A stretch of DNA of 64,000 bases from Methanomassiliicoccaceae archaeon (GTDB taxonomy: Archaea > Thermoplasmatota > Thermoplasmata > Methanomassiliicoccales > Methanomethylophilaceae): contig PWHV01000008.1 in the NCBI GenBank assembly GCA_003555025.1, positions 1 through 64,000 on the forward strand. The letters run 5' to 3'. Each line of letters starts with the position of its first letter. Position 1 is the first letter of the stretch. Below are positions 26,181 to 34,583 of this stretch, piece by piece. The notes below the pieces were generated by a model, which saw only the letters and a program-made list of their open reading frames with translations, was not told the DNA's origin and did not search any database. A program made the position numbers and the translations under genes.

Positions 26181-27452
26181 ATGGCTGTCAGGTCCTTGCT
26201 AGTCCGCATGAAAGAGGAGCCGTTGCTGATCGATCCCCCGGTGGACCCCGACTCGTCCGCGGTGAGCGAGAGGCTGTTGGAGGACCAGGACCGCACCGTC
26301 CTGTACAGCTCCCTCAACGGCGGCAGCGCGGTGGGCAACCTGTTCTCCACCCGCGACAAGATAGCCCGCTATCTAGGGGTTCGCAAGGAGGACATCATGG
26401 AGCACCTGATGACGGCCATGTCCGAGCCCCGTCCCTTCGAGGTGATTAAAAAGGGCGAGTGGATGGACAACGTTACCGAGGATTTCGACCTCCGCGACCT
26501 TCCCATCCCCCGCTACTATCCTGAGGATGGCGGCCGCTACATAACCGCCGGGGTGATAGTGGCCGAGCACAAGGGCAAGAGGAACGTGTCCTTCCACCGC
26601 ATGATGCTGATCGGCCGTGACCGCATGGCGGTGCGCCTGGTGCCTAGGCACTTGTACACCATGCACCAGGCGGCCAAGGCCGAGGGTGAGGACCTGAAGG
26701 TCTCCATATGCGTCGGCCTCTGCCCCTGCGGCCTGCTGGCCGCCGCCAGCTCGCTGGACTACGAGATCGATGAGTTCGAGGTGGCCAGCGCCCTGAGGGA
26801 GGCGACCCTGGGTGAGCCGATGCGACTAGCACACGGACCCAACGGGCTGCTGGTCCCGGCGGGCTGCGATTACGTCCTCGAGGGAAGGATAACCTCCGCT
26901 GAGGTCGACGAGGGGCCGTTCGTGGACATCACCGGCACCTATGACCACGTCCGCAGGCAGCCGGAGATCGTCATCGACCGCATCTGCCATGTCAACGACC
27001 CGGTGTTCCAGATGCTGCAGCCGGGCGGCAATGAGCACTTCCTGCTCATGGGGATGCCCCGCGAGCCAGTGATATTCCGCACCGTGCGCCAGGCGGTCCC
27101 CCGCACCCATGCGGTCAGGCTGACCGAGGGAGGCTGCTGCTGGCTGCATGGGGTGGTGTCGGTAAGCAAGAACAAGGAGGGCGACGGGACCAACGCCATC
27201 ATGGCCGCGTTCAGCGGCCACCCGTCCATGAAGATGGTCACCGTGGTGGACGGGGACATCGATGTCTTCGACGACCGCGAGGTGGAGTGGGCGGTGGCGA
27301 CCCGTTTCCAGGGCGACCGCATGCTGGTGGTGCCCGGAGCCGCCGGGTCATCGTTGGACCCCAGCTCCGACGGCACCACCTGCAAGGTGGGCATAGACGC
27401 CACCATGCCCCTGGGCAAGGAGCGCCTGTTCCGCAAGGCCTCTCTGGACTAG
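26181..27452 (+). CDS. UbiD-family decarboxylase
   Basis: Prenylated-FMN decarboxylase family, about 423 residues. Family segments are RDLPIPRYYPEDGGRYIT, NVSFHRMMLIGRDRMAVRLVP (flavin site region), HLYTMHQAAK and SKNKEGDGTNAIMAA. In archaea this family includes anhydromevalonate phosphate decarboxylase of the modified mevalonate route to lipids; that is the likeliest role here but cannot be told apart from other UbiD members by eye. A TATA-like ATTATTATA ends near 26159, so a near-leaderless start at ATG 26181 fits; ATG 26166 is the alternative. It ends on a CTAG shared with purA. Confidence 0.8.
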   Translation: MAVRSLLVRMKEEPLLIDPPVDPDSSAVSERLLEDQDRTVLYSSLNGGSAVGNLFSTRDKIARYLGVRKEDIMEHLMTAMSEPRPFEVIKKGEWMDNVTEDFDLRDLPIPRYYPEDGGRYITAGVIVAEHKGKRNVSFHRMMLIGRDRMAVRLVPRHLYTMHQAAKAEGEDLKVSICVGLCPCGLLAAASSLDYEIDEFEVASALREATLGEPMRLAHGPNGLLVPAGCDYVLEGRITSAEVDEGPFVDITGTYDHVRRQPEIVIDRICHVNDPVFQMLQPGGNEHFLLMGMPREPVIFRTVRQAVPRTHAVRLTEGGCCWLHGVVSVSKNKEGDGTNAIMAAFSGHPSMKMVTVVDGDIDVFDDREVEWAVATRFQGDRMLVVPGAAGSSLDPSSDGTTCKVGIDATMPLGKERLFRKASLD

Positions 27453-28753
27453 GCCCACCAGCTGCCGCGGCGGTCGATGGTCTCCGACCGGCGCTTGCCG
27501 ATGCTTATCATTTCCGCGGGGACTCCAGTCTCCTTCTCGATGAACGACACGTAAACCTTGAGCTCAGAGGGCAGGCCGTCGTACCCGGCGGCGGCGACGC
27601 TCTCCGCGCTGCCTCCCCAGTCCTCCCACCCGGGAAGCTCCACGTAGCAGGGCTCGAGGCGGGAGAGCTTGCTGAGGCAGGCGGGGAAGTGGTCTATCCT
27701 CTCCCCGTCGAGCTCGTAATGGGTGCAGACCTTGACGGTCTCCATGCCGTTGAGCACGTCCAGTTTGGTGACGGCGAACGATGTTATGCCGCCGATGCGC
27801 ACCGCGTGCTTGGCGATGACCAGGTCAAGCCAGCCGCAGCGGCGGCCGCGGCCGGTGGTGGTGCCGAACTCCCCTCCTTTCTTCATGATGTACTCGCCCA
27901 GCTCGCCGTGCAGCTCGGTGGGCAACGGCCCCTCGCCCACGCGGGTGGTGTACGCCTTGAGGCAGCCGAGCACGTCGCCGATGCGGTTGGGGCCGACGCC
28001 GCCGCCGGTGCATATGGCGCCGGCCATGGTGTTCGATGAGGTCACGTAGGGATAGGTGCCATGGTCGATGTCCAGCATTATGCCTTGGGCACCCTCGAAC
28101 AATACCCTGTCGCCGCGGTCGATGCTCTCGTTGACGAGTACCGAGCCATCGCAGACGTGGCGCTCCAGGGCCTTCCCCCATCCCAGGAGTCTCTCCACCA
28201 GCATCTCCTCGGTGCACTCGCAGGAATCGCCCATCACCTCCAGGATGTCCTTCTTCATCCGCAGCACCGCCGGGGCCTTCTCCCTGAGGGTGTCCTCCTC
28301 CAGCAGGTCGCAGACGCGGAAACCGGTCCTGGCGGCCTTGTCCTGATAGCAGGGGCCGATGCCGCGCCGCGTGGTGCCCACGCTCTTGTCGCCGCGGTAG
28401 AGCTCCTCCGCGCCGTCCAGCTTGCGGTGGTAATTCAGAATCACGTGCGCCCGGTCGGAGATGCGCAGGCCGTCGAGGCTCCTTCCCGAGGCCTCCACCG
28501 TCCTCATCTCCTCCATGAGCTCCTCCACGTCTATGACCACGCCGTTGCCGATGACCGCCGCCTTACCCTCGCGGAGTATCCCCGAAGGCAGAAGATGGAG
28601 CTTGAAGACGTCCTCCCCTATCTGGATGGTATGTCCGGCGTTGTTCCCTCCCTGGAAACGGACGATGGTGTCCGCGTCCTGAGCCAGGTAATCTGTGATC
28701 TTCCCTTTGCCCTCGTCACCCCACTGGGCTCCGGTGATAGCGAGTGTTTTCAT
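27449..28753 (-). CDS. purA: Adenylosuccinate synthetase
   Basis: GTP-dependent first step from IMP to AMP. N-terminal GAQWGDEGKGKITD is the catalytic and P-loop-like signature; FQGGNNAGHTI, GTTRRGIGPCYQDK and LDIDHGTYPYVTSSN confirm it. At 434 residues it is the long, bacterial-like form rather than the short archaeal one. The ATG at 28753 places the signature at residue 8, as expected. Its stop is the TAG of the CTAG at 27449-27452, shared with the UbiD gene. Confidence 0.95.
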   Translation of the reverse strand: MKTLAITGAQWGDEGKGKITDYLAQDADTIVRFQGGNNAGHTIQIGEDVFKLHLLPSGILREGKAAVIGNGVVIDVEELMEEMRTVEASGRSLDGLRISDRAHVILNYHRKLDGAEELYRGDKSVGTTRRGIGPCYQDKAARTGFRVCDLLEEDTLREKAPAVLRMKKDILEVMGDSCECTEEMLVERLLGWGKALERHVCDGSVLVNESIDRGDRVLFEGAQGIMLDIDHGTYPYVTSSNTMAGAICTGGGVGPNRIGDVLGCLKAYTTRVGEGPLPTELHGELGEYIMKKGGEFGTTTGRGRRCGWLDLVIAKHAVRIGGITSFAVTKLDVLNGMETVKVCTHYELDGERIDHFPACLSKLSRLEPCYVELPGWEDWGGSAESVAAAGYDGLPSELKVYVSFIEKETGVPAEMISIGKRRSETIDRRGSWWA

Positions 28754-28781
28754 GCTCAGCCTTGGGATTGATTCAACGGTA

Positions 28782-29885
28782 TTAAATGTTGTCAATGCCC
28801 GCCGCCTCGCGGTACGCGTCCAGCACATCCTCCATCGGCAGCGCGCAGCGGAATGCCGTGGGCGAGACATGGCTTCGGCTCGCCTCCCCGCGGCGGCGGA
28901 GGGACTCCAGCAGACGCTCCATGCGGGGCGGGTTGATCTTGAGCTTGGAAGAAAGCTCGGACACCTCGTAGCATATGGGGGTGTCCAGCTCCTCACTCCA
29001 CAGCTCTAGGGCCTTGGCGCAACGGCGGGGCTCGGCGAGACTCTCGTCGGCCTCCATCCGCTCCAGGACGCCGCGGTCGTGCAGAGGGCCGAGCCACATC
29101 GGGCCGTGGGGGTGCCCCTCCGGGGATGCGGACACCGACCTTTTGAGGCTGTCGCGCTCATACCGCATCCAGCCCAGCCGCCGCAGCATGGCGTCGGCGC
29201 GCTGGGCCCCTTTGGTGACCCGCAGGTGCAAACGGAAATAATGGTCGCTGTGGAAACAGAGCAGCGGCTCCATGCCGCGGTCGAAGCGCGCCAGGTCCCT
29301 GGCGACCGCGCCCATGAGGATGCGCAGCCCCGCCTCGTGGCATATGGGCCCCCGCAGAGGGCGGGCCATATAGCGGCGCTCGCACTTGTCCCTCCGGGCG
29401 CCGGCCAGGGGCGCGGTGTCGGTGGCAGTCACCGCCAGCACGCCGTTCCTCTCCACCCCTTTTATGGCCGCATGCAGGAACGGCACGGGCGAGCCGAAAG
29501 GATCCAGGTCGACGTAGCCGAAGCGCTGCTCGGCGAGAAGACAGGCGAGGTCCATGTTGCTGGCATCGCAGTTTTTTAGCCCGTTGAGCTCGATGTTCCT
29601 GCCTATCTGCTCGTAAGCCTCGGCGGAGATGTCGTTGGCGGTGACATGGACGCCCTGCACCTCATTGGCGAGGCGCACGGCGCGGGAGCCGGCGGCCGAC
29701 ATGCAGTCGACGGCGCTCAGGGGGCCGAGGGCGCGCAGGAGCATGACGCTCACATCGCGGGCGAAGGCCATCTGGCGGTTGTAGAACACCGAGGGGCCGC
29801 GGGTGCCGGGCCCCCGTGAAGAGTATCCGGACGGCACCAGCAGATCGGTGCAGCCCTCGCGCACGGTGACTTGTTCCGCGGTCAC
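28782..29885 (-). CDS. trm1: tRNA (guanine-26-N2)-dimethyltransferase
   Basis: Methylates G26 of tRNA using S-adenosylmethionine. It has the archaeal Trm1 layout: PSVFYNRQMAFARDV early, the SAM-binding DCMSAAGSRAVRLANE, the catalytic DLDPFGSPVPFLHA near residue 125, and TATDTAPLAG. The C-terminal half ends in a winged-helix-like region. 367 residues is usual. Its start overlaps the THEP1 gene stop by 4 nt, and purA follows 28 nt downstream on the same strand. Confidence 0.92.
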   Translation of the reverse strand: MTAEQVTVREGCTDLLVPSGYSSRGPGTRGPSVFYNRQMAFARDVSVMLLRALGPLSAVDCMSAAGSRAVRLANEVQGVHVTANDISAEAYEQIGRNIELNGLKNCDASNMDLACLLAEQRFGYVDLDPFGSPVPFLHAAIKGVERNGVLAVTATDTAPLAGARRDKCERRYMARPLRGPICHEAGLRILMGAVARDLARFDRGMEPLLCFHSDHYFRLHLRVTKGAQRADAMLRRLGWMRYERDSLKRSVSASPEGHPHGPMWLGPLHDRGVLERMEADESLAEPRRCAKALELWSEELDTPICYEVSELSSKLKINPPRMERLLESLRRRGEASRSHVSPTAFRCALPMEDVLDAYREAAGIDNI

Positions 29886-30430
29886 ACGACTTCTCCGTGC
29901 ATGAGCCTTATTATCTTGTAGGGAAGGAGGTTGCGGTTAGTGGGCGTGACCTCGAGGATGCGCACGTCGTCCCGCCTCCTGATGTCCTGCAACAACGGGT
30001 TGCGGGACTTCTTGTGCAGCGTCAGCAGCATGGGCTTCTCGGTGTCCAGTGCATGCTTGACCGCGTCCACGAAGGCCTGGCTCTCCACCTCCATCTTGCC
30101 CACCTCGTCGATGACTATCACGTCGGTCTCGTCGCAGGCGCGCATGATGGCTTTCACACCCACGTCCTCCAGCCGTTTGAGGTCCACGCCCAGCTTGCCC
30201 ACCGTTACCTTGCTCTGGATCTCAGCATGAGCGAATATGCTCGTCTCCTCTGTGAGCCAGTCCTTGACGGTGAAACCGATGCGCCGCCTGCCGTCGACGA
30301 TGGGCTCGGTTATCATCCCACCGATGGTCAGTTCCTCCTCCGCGAGCATCTCCATGACCCTCATCAAGGCGTGCGTCTTGCCCGCCCCGGGTAGACCAGT
30401 TATGCCGATTTTGTTGTTAGCGACCATCAT
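29882..30430 (-). CDS. Nucleoside-triphosphatase, THEP1 type
   Basis: Small P-loop NTPase of 182 residues. Walker A is GLPGAGKTHAL near residue 12 and Walker B VIVIDEVGKMEVES near residue 95, both diagnostic of the THEP1 family (archaeal and eukaryotic NTPase related to RNA or DNA kinases). The ATG at 30430 puts MVANNKIGITG next to the P-loop. A TATA-like ATTTTATTAA on this strand lies near 30485. Its stop overlaps trm1 by 4 nt. Cellular role of the family is not settled. Confidence 0.85.
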   Translation of the reverse strand: MMVANNKIGITGLPGAGKTHALMRVMEMLAEEELTIGGMITEPIVDGRRRIGFTVKDWLTEETSIFAHAEIQSKVTVGKLGVDLKRLEDVGVKAIMRACDETDVIVIDEVGKMEVESQAFVDAVKHALDTEKPMLLTLHKKSRNPLLQDIRRRDDVRILEVTPTNRNLLPYKIIRLMHGEVV

Positions 30431-30510
30431 TTCCACCGTGTAAAAACCATCCCGCAAAGGTATTACCGAATATAGTTATTGCTTAATAAAATAATGCCGA
30501 AACCGAGGGT

Positions 30511-30894
30511 TCAGATGTCCTCCACTGAACGAACGGACATCAGCGGGTAATCCAGCTCCTCGACGTATCCCATCGCCGCTCTCACCCGGGCCTGGCCGTA
30601 CTCCACGGCGATCTCCACGCTGAGCATCCCCCCGCTCAAGGAGGCGTAGCCGTACACGCCCCCTTCAGAGGGCAGCACGGCGCGGTCTATGGTCACCTTC
30701 GCACCGACCACGTAGGGCTGGGCGGCCACTGAGCTCTCGATGCAGCGCTCGAGGTCCGCGACGCTGCCTCTATTGACGGGAACGCCTATGAACTGGTGGT
30801 AGACGGTGCCCATCTTTATGCCCGCCTCGAAGGCGGCCCTTTCCCGGTCGTTGCAATCGAAATGCGAATCGGCCCGCTCCTCCTCGCCGCTCAT
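30511..30894 (-). CDS. mptD: Dihydroneopterin aldolase, archaeal MptD type
   Basis: Cleaves dihydroneopterin to 6-hydroxymethyl-dihydropterin on the way to tetrahydromethanopterin. The N-terminal CNDRERAAFEAGIKMGTVYHQ is the hallmark of this archaeal family (formerly DUF381), which is unrelated to bacterial FolB. PVNRGSVADLERCIE and GAKVTIDRAVLP follow. 127 residues is normal. This gene is one of the better pointers to a methanopterin-using archaeon. Confidence 0.85.
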   Translation of the reverse strand: MSGEEERADSHFDCNDRERAAFEAGIKMGTVYHQFIGVPVNRGSVADLERCIESSVAAQPYVVGAKVTIDRAVLPSEGGVYGYASLSGGMLSVEIAVEYGQARVRAAMGYVEELDYPLMSVRSVEDI

Positions 30895-30972
30895 GCCTCA
30901 TCCCGTATGTCCTGTTATTAGAAAAACAGTTTGCTGGGAGGCATTCATCCGATGATAGGCCGGCGAAAACGG

Positions 30973-30980
30973 TTTTATAC
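30973..30980 (+). promoter_or_regulatory. TATA box of nadA
   Basis: TTTTATAC lies about 26 nt before the ATG at 31003, so transcription should start almost exactly at the start codon (leaderless). No ribosome-binding site is seen in front of the ATG, in agreement. Confidence 0.6.
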
Positions 30981-31002
30981 CATTCATCCTCTGATAAACA
31001 CG

Positions 31003-31899
31003 ATGAACATAAGGCAACGCGTCCAGGCCCTGAAGGAGGAGCGCAACGCCGTGATACTGGCCCACAACTACTGCTCCAACGAGGTACAGGACATCGCCGA
31101 TCACACCGGCGACTCGCTCGGTCTTTCGATAAAGGCCTCCGAGGTGGACGAGCCGGTCATAGTTTTCTGCGGGGTGACCTTCATGGCCGAGAGCGCCAAG
31201 ATTCTGAACCCCGACAAGAAGGTCATCATTCCCGAGGAGGACGCCGTATGCCCCATGGCCAACATGTGCACCGGAGCCCAGCTGGATGAGCTGCGTTCCC
31301 GTGAGCCCGGCGTCAAGATCATCGGTTACGTGAACACCAGCGCCGAATCCAAGGCGCGCATGGACATCTGCTGCACCTCCGCCAACGCCGTCAAGGTGGT
31401 GGAGTCCATGGCGGGCGGGGACCTGCTCTTCGTGCCCGACCGCAACCTGGGCCGCCACGCGGCCTCGGAGGCGGGAGTGGAGATGAGGCTGTGGGACGGC
31501 TTCTGCCCCACCCACCAGGCCATCACCCTGGGGATGGTCGAGGACCTGAAGCAGGAGCACCCCGACGCTGTGGTCATGGCGCATCCAGAATGCCGCCCCG
31601 AGGTGCTGGAGGCATCGGATCACATCGGTTCCACATCGCAGATGCTGGACTTCGCCCACGGGTCGGAGGCCAAGGAGTTCATCGTCCTCACCGAGCAGGG
31701 GCTGCTGCACCCGCTGCGTTCGAACAACCCCCTCAAGACATTCTACACCCCGGAGGCGGCGCTGTGCCCGGTGATGAAGATGACCGACATCCGCTCCGTG
31801 CTCCGCGCCCTGGAAGAGATGGGCCCGGAGGTGGTGCTCGACGAGGACACCATCGACAGGGCCCGTGGCCCGTTGGAGAGGATGATAGCCCTCAGATGA
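31003..31899 (+). CDS. nadA: Quinolinate synthase
   Basis: [4Fe-4S] enzyme that condenses iminoaspartate with DHAP in NAD synthesis. Family segments are AVILAHNYCSNEVQDIADHTGDSLG, FCGVTFMAESAKILNP, the cluster-region VCPMANMC, VNTSAESKARMDICCTSANAV, AHPECRPEV, GSTSQML and CPVMKMT. 298 residues is usual. The ATG at 31003 is fixed by the TATA box 26 nt upstream. No NadB or NadC lies in the window. Its end overlaps the converging LysE-type gene by 8 nt. Confidence 0.95.
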   Translation: MNIRQRVQALKEERNAVILAHNYCSNEVQDIADHTGDSLGLSIKASEVDEPVIVFCGVTFMAESAKILNPDKKVIIPEEDAVCPMANMCTGAQLDELRSREPGVKIIGYVNTSAESKARMDICCTSANAVKVVESMAGGDLLFVPDRNLGRHAASEAGVEMRLWDGFCPTHQAITLGMVEDLKQEHPDAVVMAHPECRPEVLEASDHIGSTSQMLDFAHGSEAKEFIVLTEQGLLHPLRSNNPLKTFYTPEAALCPVMKMTDIRSVLRALEEMGPEVVLDEDTIDRARGPLERMIALR

Positions 31900-32512
31900 G
31901 GGAGAGCAGCCCGTCGCCGAGGAAGTAGAGGCCGAAGGCCACCATTATCCCGCCGGCGACCGTCGCCAAGCGGCTTATCCATTTGGAATGCACCTTGCCG
32001 GCGGAGGCGCTGAGGGTCATCGATATCGCCATGTAGCACAGCAGGTCGACGCCCACGTGCACCACGATGAACGCCGGCAGCATCCACAGGCCGAAGGAAA
32101 CACCGGTCACCACCAGGACGGTGCCGATGGTCGCCCACCATATCCACCAATAAGGGTTGGAGACGCTGGTGACGAAGCCCAGCATGACCGTGGAGCCGGT
32201 CGCCTCCGCCGACAACTCCAGCGCCCGGTGCCTGTTGCGCAGCGCGGCGATGCCTGAATAGACGAGCACCCCTCCTCCCAGAACGGCGATGGCGGTGAAC
32301 AGAGAGCCGGTGAGGAACGCGTCGAGCCCCAGGAATATGGCCGCGATGAGCGGGACCTCCGCCACCATGTGCCCCAGGGTCACCCTGGCGCCGGCGAGGC
32401 GGTCCCCGGCCCCGCGGCCGATCACCGCCGCCATGTTCGGCCCGGGGACGAGGGTGCCGCTGAGGGTTATCAGCCCCACCGCCGCCAGGAATCCCGCCGC
32501 GCTCTCCAGCAT
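31892..32512 (-). CDS. LysE/RhtB-family transporter
   Basis: Predicted amino-acid exporter of 206 residues with six hydrophobic helices. The N-terminal LSGTLVPGPNMAAVIGRGAG matches the PGP motif of the family, and SVSNPYWWIWWATIG its second conserved region. Substrate cannot be told. It converges on nadA with an 8-nt overlap. Confidence 0.8.
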   Translation of the reverse strand: MLESAAGFLAAVGLITLSGTLVPGPNMAAVIGRGAGDRLAGARVTLGHMVAEVPLIAAIFLGLDAFLTGSLFTAIAVLGGGVLVYSGIAALRNRHRALELSAEATGSTVMLGFVTSVSNPYWWIWWATIGTVLVVTGVSFGLWMLPAFIVVHVGVDLLCYMAISMTLSASAGKVHSKWISRLATVAGGIMVAFGLYFLGDGLLSLI

Positions 32513-32593
32513 CGCTTCGGCAATCGCTCAGCCGTTTAATAGATTGTCCTGAGCAAAGCTTTAATCCCCATGGAGCGCTGGGCGGCCGAGGAG

Positions 32594-32648
32594 GCCGGAT
32601 GAAGAGAAACCATGCTGAGCGGTGATGAGCCCTATGAGTGCTGACGGC
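32594..32648 (+). ncRNA. Candidate C/D-box guide sRNA
   Basis: The gap between the LysE-type and hjc genes holds the pattern of an archaeal C/D sRNA. C box CGGATGA (32596-32602, core GATGA kept), 12-nt spacer (32603-32614), D' box CTGA (32615-32618), 3 nt, C' box GTGATGA (32622-32628, perfect), 12-nt spacer (32629-32640), D box CTGA (32641-32644). Short flanks GCCG and CGGC can pair. Both spacers are exactly 12 nt, the usual guide length. A TATA-like GCTTTAATC lies about 30 nt upstream. The weak first two bases of the C box lower confidence. Targets would be rRNA or tRNA 2'-O-methyl sites. Confidence 0.55.
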
Positions 32649-32651
32649 CCC

Positions 32652-33176
32652 TCACTCCTCCGCCCTGAGGAACTCCAGGTAGGCGAGGAAGGATGAGAGT
32701 TTCATTCCCTCCTCCCAGCGCATTATGTAGTTCCCGTTGTCGTTGCGGGACATCGCCGGAATCTTCCTAACCAGCAGGGCGTGCCTCCCCTGGAGGCTGC
32801 CGTCCAACGGCAGGGAGAACAGGCGCCAGGGGTCGCCGCGGAACCCTTTCAGACGGAACGCGTAGACCGGCACCAGGCCGGCGCGTTCGCAGGACTCCGA
32901 CATCCGGTCCGCCTGCTCCATCAACCTCGGCGCGGCGCTGAAGCGGAGCACGTCGCTCACCGAGGACTTGACCTCGATGGGGAACGAGACGTCCCAGCGC
33001 ATGGCCACCAGGTCCGAGCCCAGCGACCCGGCGGCGCGGACCATCATGAACGGGTTGCGCTCGATGGAGAGGTATCCGTCCCTCTCTTCGGGGCTGCAGC
33101 TCTTGAGCATCCTCTTCACCGTGCGGTCGTCGGCGCTGAGGAGGTTCTTCAGCTCCCGCTCGTAGTTGTCTCCCAT
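32652..33176 (-). CDS. hjc: Holliday junction resolvase Hjc
   Basis: Archaeal four-way junction endonuclease of the restriction-enzyme-like fold. Catalytic parts are YERELKNLL near the start, FMMVRAAGSLGSDLVAMRW, and FPIEVKSS (the E-x-K motif). About 174 residues is longer than typical Hjc, with an insert (SCSPEERDGYLSIERNP) before the core. The ATG at 33176 gives MGDNYEREL at once; a GTG three codons earlier is possible. Confidence 0.82.
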   Translation of the reverse strand: MGDNYERELKNLLSADDRTVKRMLKSCSPEERDGYLSIERNPFMMVRAAGSLGSDLVAMRWDVSFPIEVKSSVSDVLRFSAAPRLMEQADRMSESCERAGLVPVYAFRLKGFRGDPWRLFSLPLDGSLQGRHALLVRKIPAMSRNDNGNYIMRWEEGMKLSSFLAYLEFLRAEE

Positions 33177-33232
33177 GCTGTTCACAGGGGCGGGAGCTTA
33201 AATATGCTTGACCACGGGATGGGCGAAAGTGC

Positions 33233-34540
33233 CTATGGCGCCAGGCGGTGCATGTCGCGGGGGAACAGTATGGCCTCGCGGATGTTGCCCAGGTCGAGCA
33301 TCTTCACCAGCAGCCTCTCCACCCCGATGCCCCACCCTCCATGGGGGGGCATGCCGTAGCGGAAGGCCTCCAGGTAGTCATTGAAGCTCACAGGGTCGAG
33401 TCCCTTGTCCTCCATCCTCTTCAGCAGCACGTCGTAGCGGTGCTCCCTCTGCCCGCCGGAGGATATCTCCTGGCCGCGGTAGTCGAGGTCGAAGGAGTGG
33501 GAATAGGGCGTGCCCTCCTTCTCCATGATGTAGAACGGCTTCTCCTCGGCGGGATACTCCATGATCCAGTACATGTCGTTGCCCTTGTCGGACATCAGCT
33601 CGCCTATGAGCCTCTCGCCCTCGGTGCCCAGGTCCTCGCCCTCCGCCAGCTCCATGCCCTCGGAGTTGAGCATGTCCAGGCACTGCGAGTAGGTCAATAC
33701 CGGATAGGGCGCCTTGGGCAGTTCCACCTCCTTCTCCAGCAGCTCAAGCTGTCGGGCCCCCTTGTCCTTGATGCCGGCGATGGTGTGCTGCATCACCCTC
33801 TCCATGACGTCCATTATGTCCCGCTGGCTGTCTATCCAGGCCATCTCGCCATCGAAGGACAGGAACTCCGACACATGGCGCACGGTGTTGGACTTCTCGG
33901 CGCGGAAGGCGGGGGCGATCTCGTAGACGCGGTCCAGGCCGCTGGACATCACCATCTGCTTGTAGAGCTGGGGACTCTGCGCCAGATACGAACTCCTGCC
34001 GAAGTAGCCCACCTCGAACAGCGTGGCGCCCCCTTCGGCGCCGGATGCCACTATCTTGGGGGTGTGTATCTCCGTGAACCCCTCTACGGCCATAGCCTCG
34101 TCCAGGAGATGACGCAAAAGGGACTTCAACTCGAACACCGTCCTCACCTCCGGCCGCCGCAGGTCCATCGGCCGGTTGTTGAGGCGGGTGTCGAACTCCA
34201 CGTTGACCTTGTCAACCACTCCCAGCGGGAGGGGCGTGGCGGCCTCCGAGAGCACCTCCAGGGCCTGGGGGATAAGCTCGAGGCCAAGCTCGGTCTGATC
34301 GCTGGGCTTCACCTCGCCGCTGATCGAGACCGCCGATTCCCGCGGTAGCGAGGCAAGCCTCGCGAAGACCTCGGCGTCCACCTTCTTCTTGGGGGCGGTG
34401 ACCTGCACGGTGCCGTGACGGTCGCGGACGATCAAGAACGAGATACCGCCCAGGTTCCTGATGTCCTGGACCCATCCCTTCACTGTCACAGGGCCGTCGT
34501 CCGCCCTAATGGTGCTGGTGTCTTTTATGGGGAAGGCCAT
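33233..34540 (-). CDS. aspS: Aspartyl-tRNA synthetase, archaeal type
   Basis: Class IIb synthetase. An N-terminal OB-fold (VTVKGWVQDIRNLGGISFLIVRDRHG) binds the anticodon. Motif 2 region YEIAPAFRAEKSNTVRHVSEF and motif 3 GIGVERLLVKMLDLGNIREAILFPRD are clear. 435 residues fits the archaeal form, which may be discriminating or not; this cannot be told by eye. The ATG at 34540 gives MAFPIKDTSTIR, with conserved sequence starting soon after. Confidence 0.94.
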   Translation of the reverse strand: MAFPIKDTSTIRADDGPVTVKGWVQDIRNLGGISFLIVRDRHGTVQVTAPKKKVDAEVFARLASLPRESAVSISGEVKPSDQTELGLELIPQALEVLSEAATPLPLGVVDKVNVEFDTRLNNRPMDLRRPEVRTVFELKSLLRHLLDEAMAVEGFTEIHTPKIVASGAEGGATLFEVGYFGRSSYLAQSPQLYKQMVMSSGLDRVYEIAPAFRAEKSNTVRHVSEFLSFDGEMAWIDSQRDIMDVMERVMQHTIAGIKDKGARQLELLEKEVELPKAPYPVLTYSQCLDMLNSEGMELAEGEDLGTEGERLIGELMSDKGNDMYWIMEYPAEEKPFYIMEKEGTPYSHSFDLDYRGQEISSGGQREHRYDVLLKRMEDKGLDPVSFNDYLEAFRYGMPPHGGWGIGVERLLVKMLDLGNIREAILFPRDMHRLAP

Positions 34541-34583
34541 GTTACCGTCGCGACTATCGTGAGCGGGAATAAATAAATGATGG

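Noticed and set aside
28754-28996. Longer N-terminus of adenylosuccinate synthetase
   Set aside because: It would overlap trm1 and adds no family sequence; the GDEGKGK motif requires the start at 28753.
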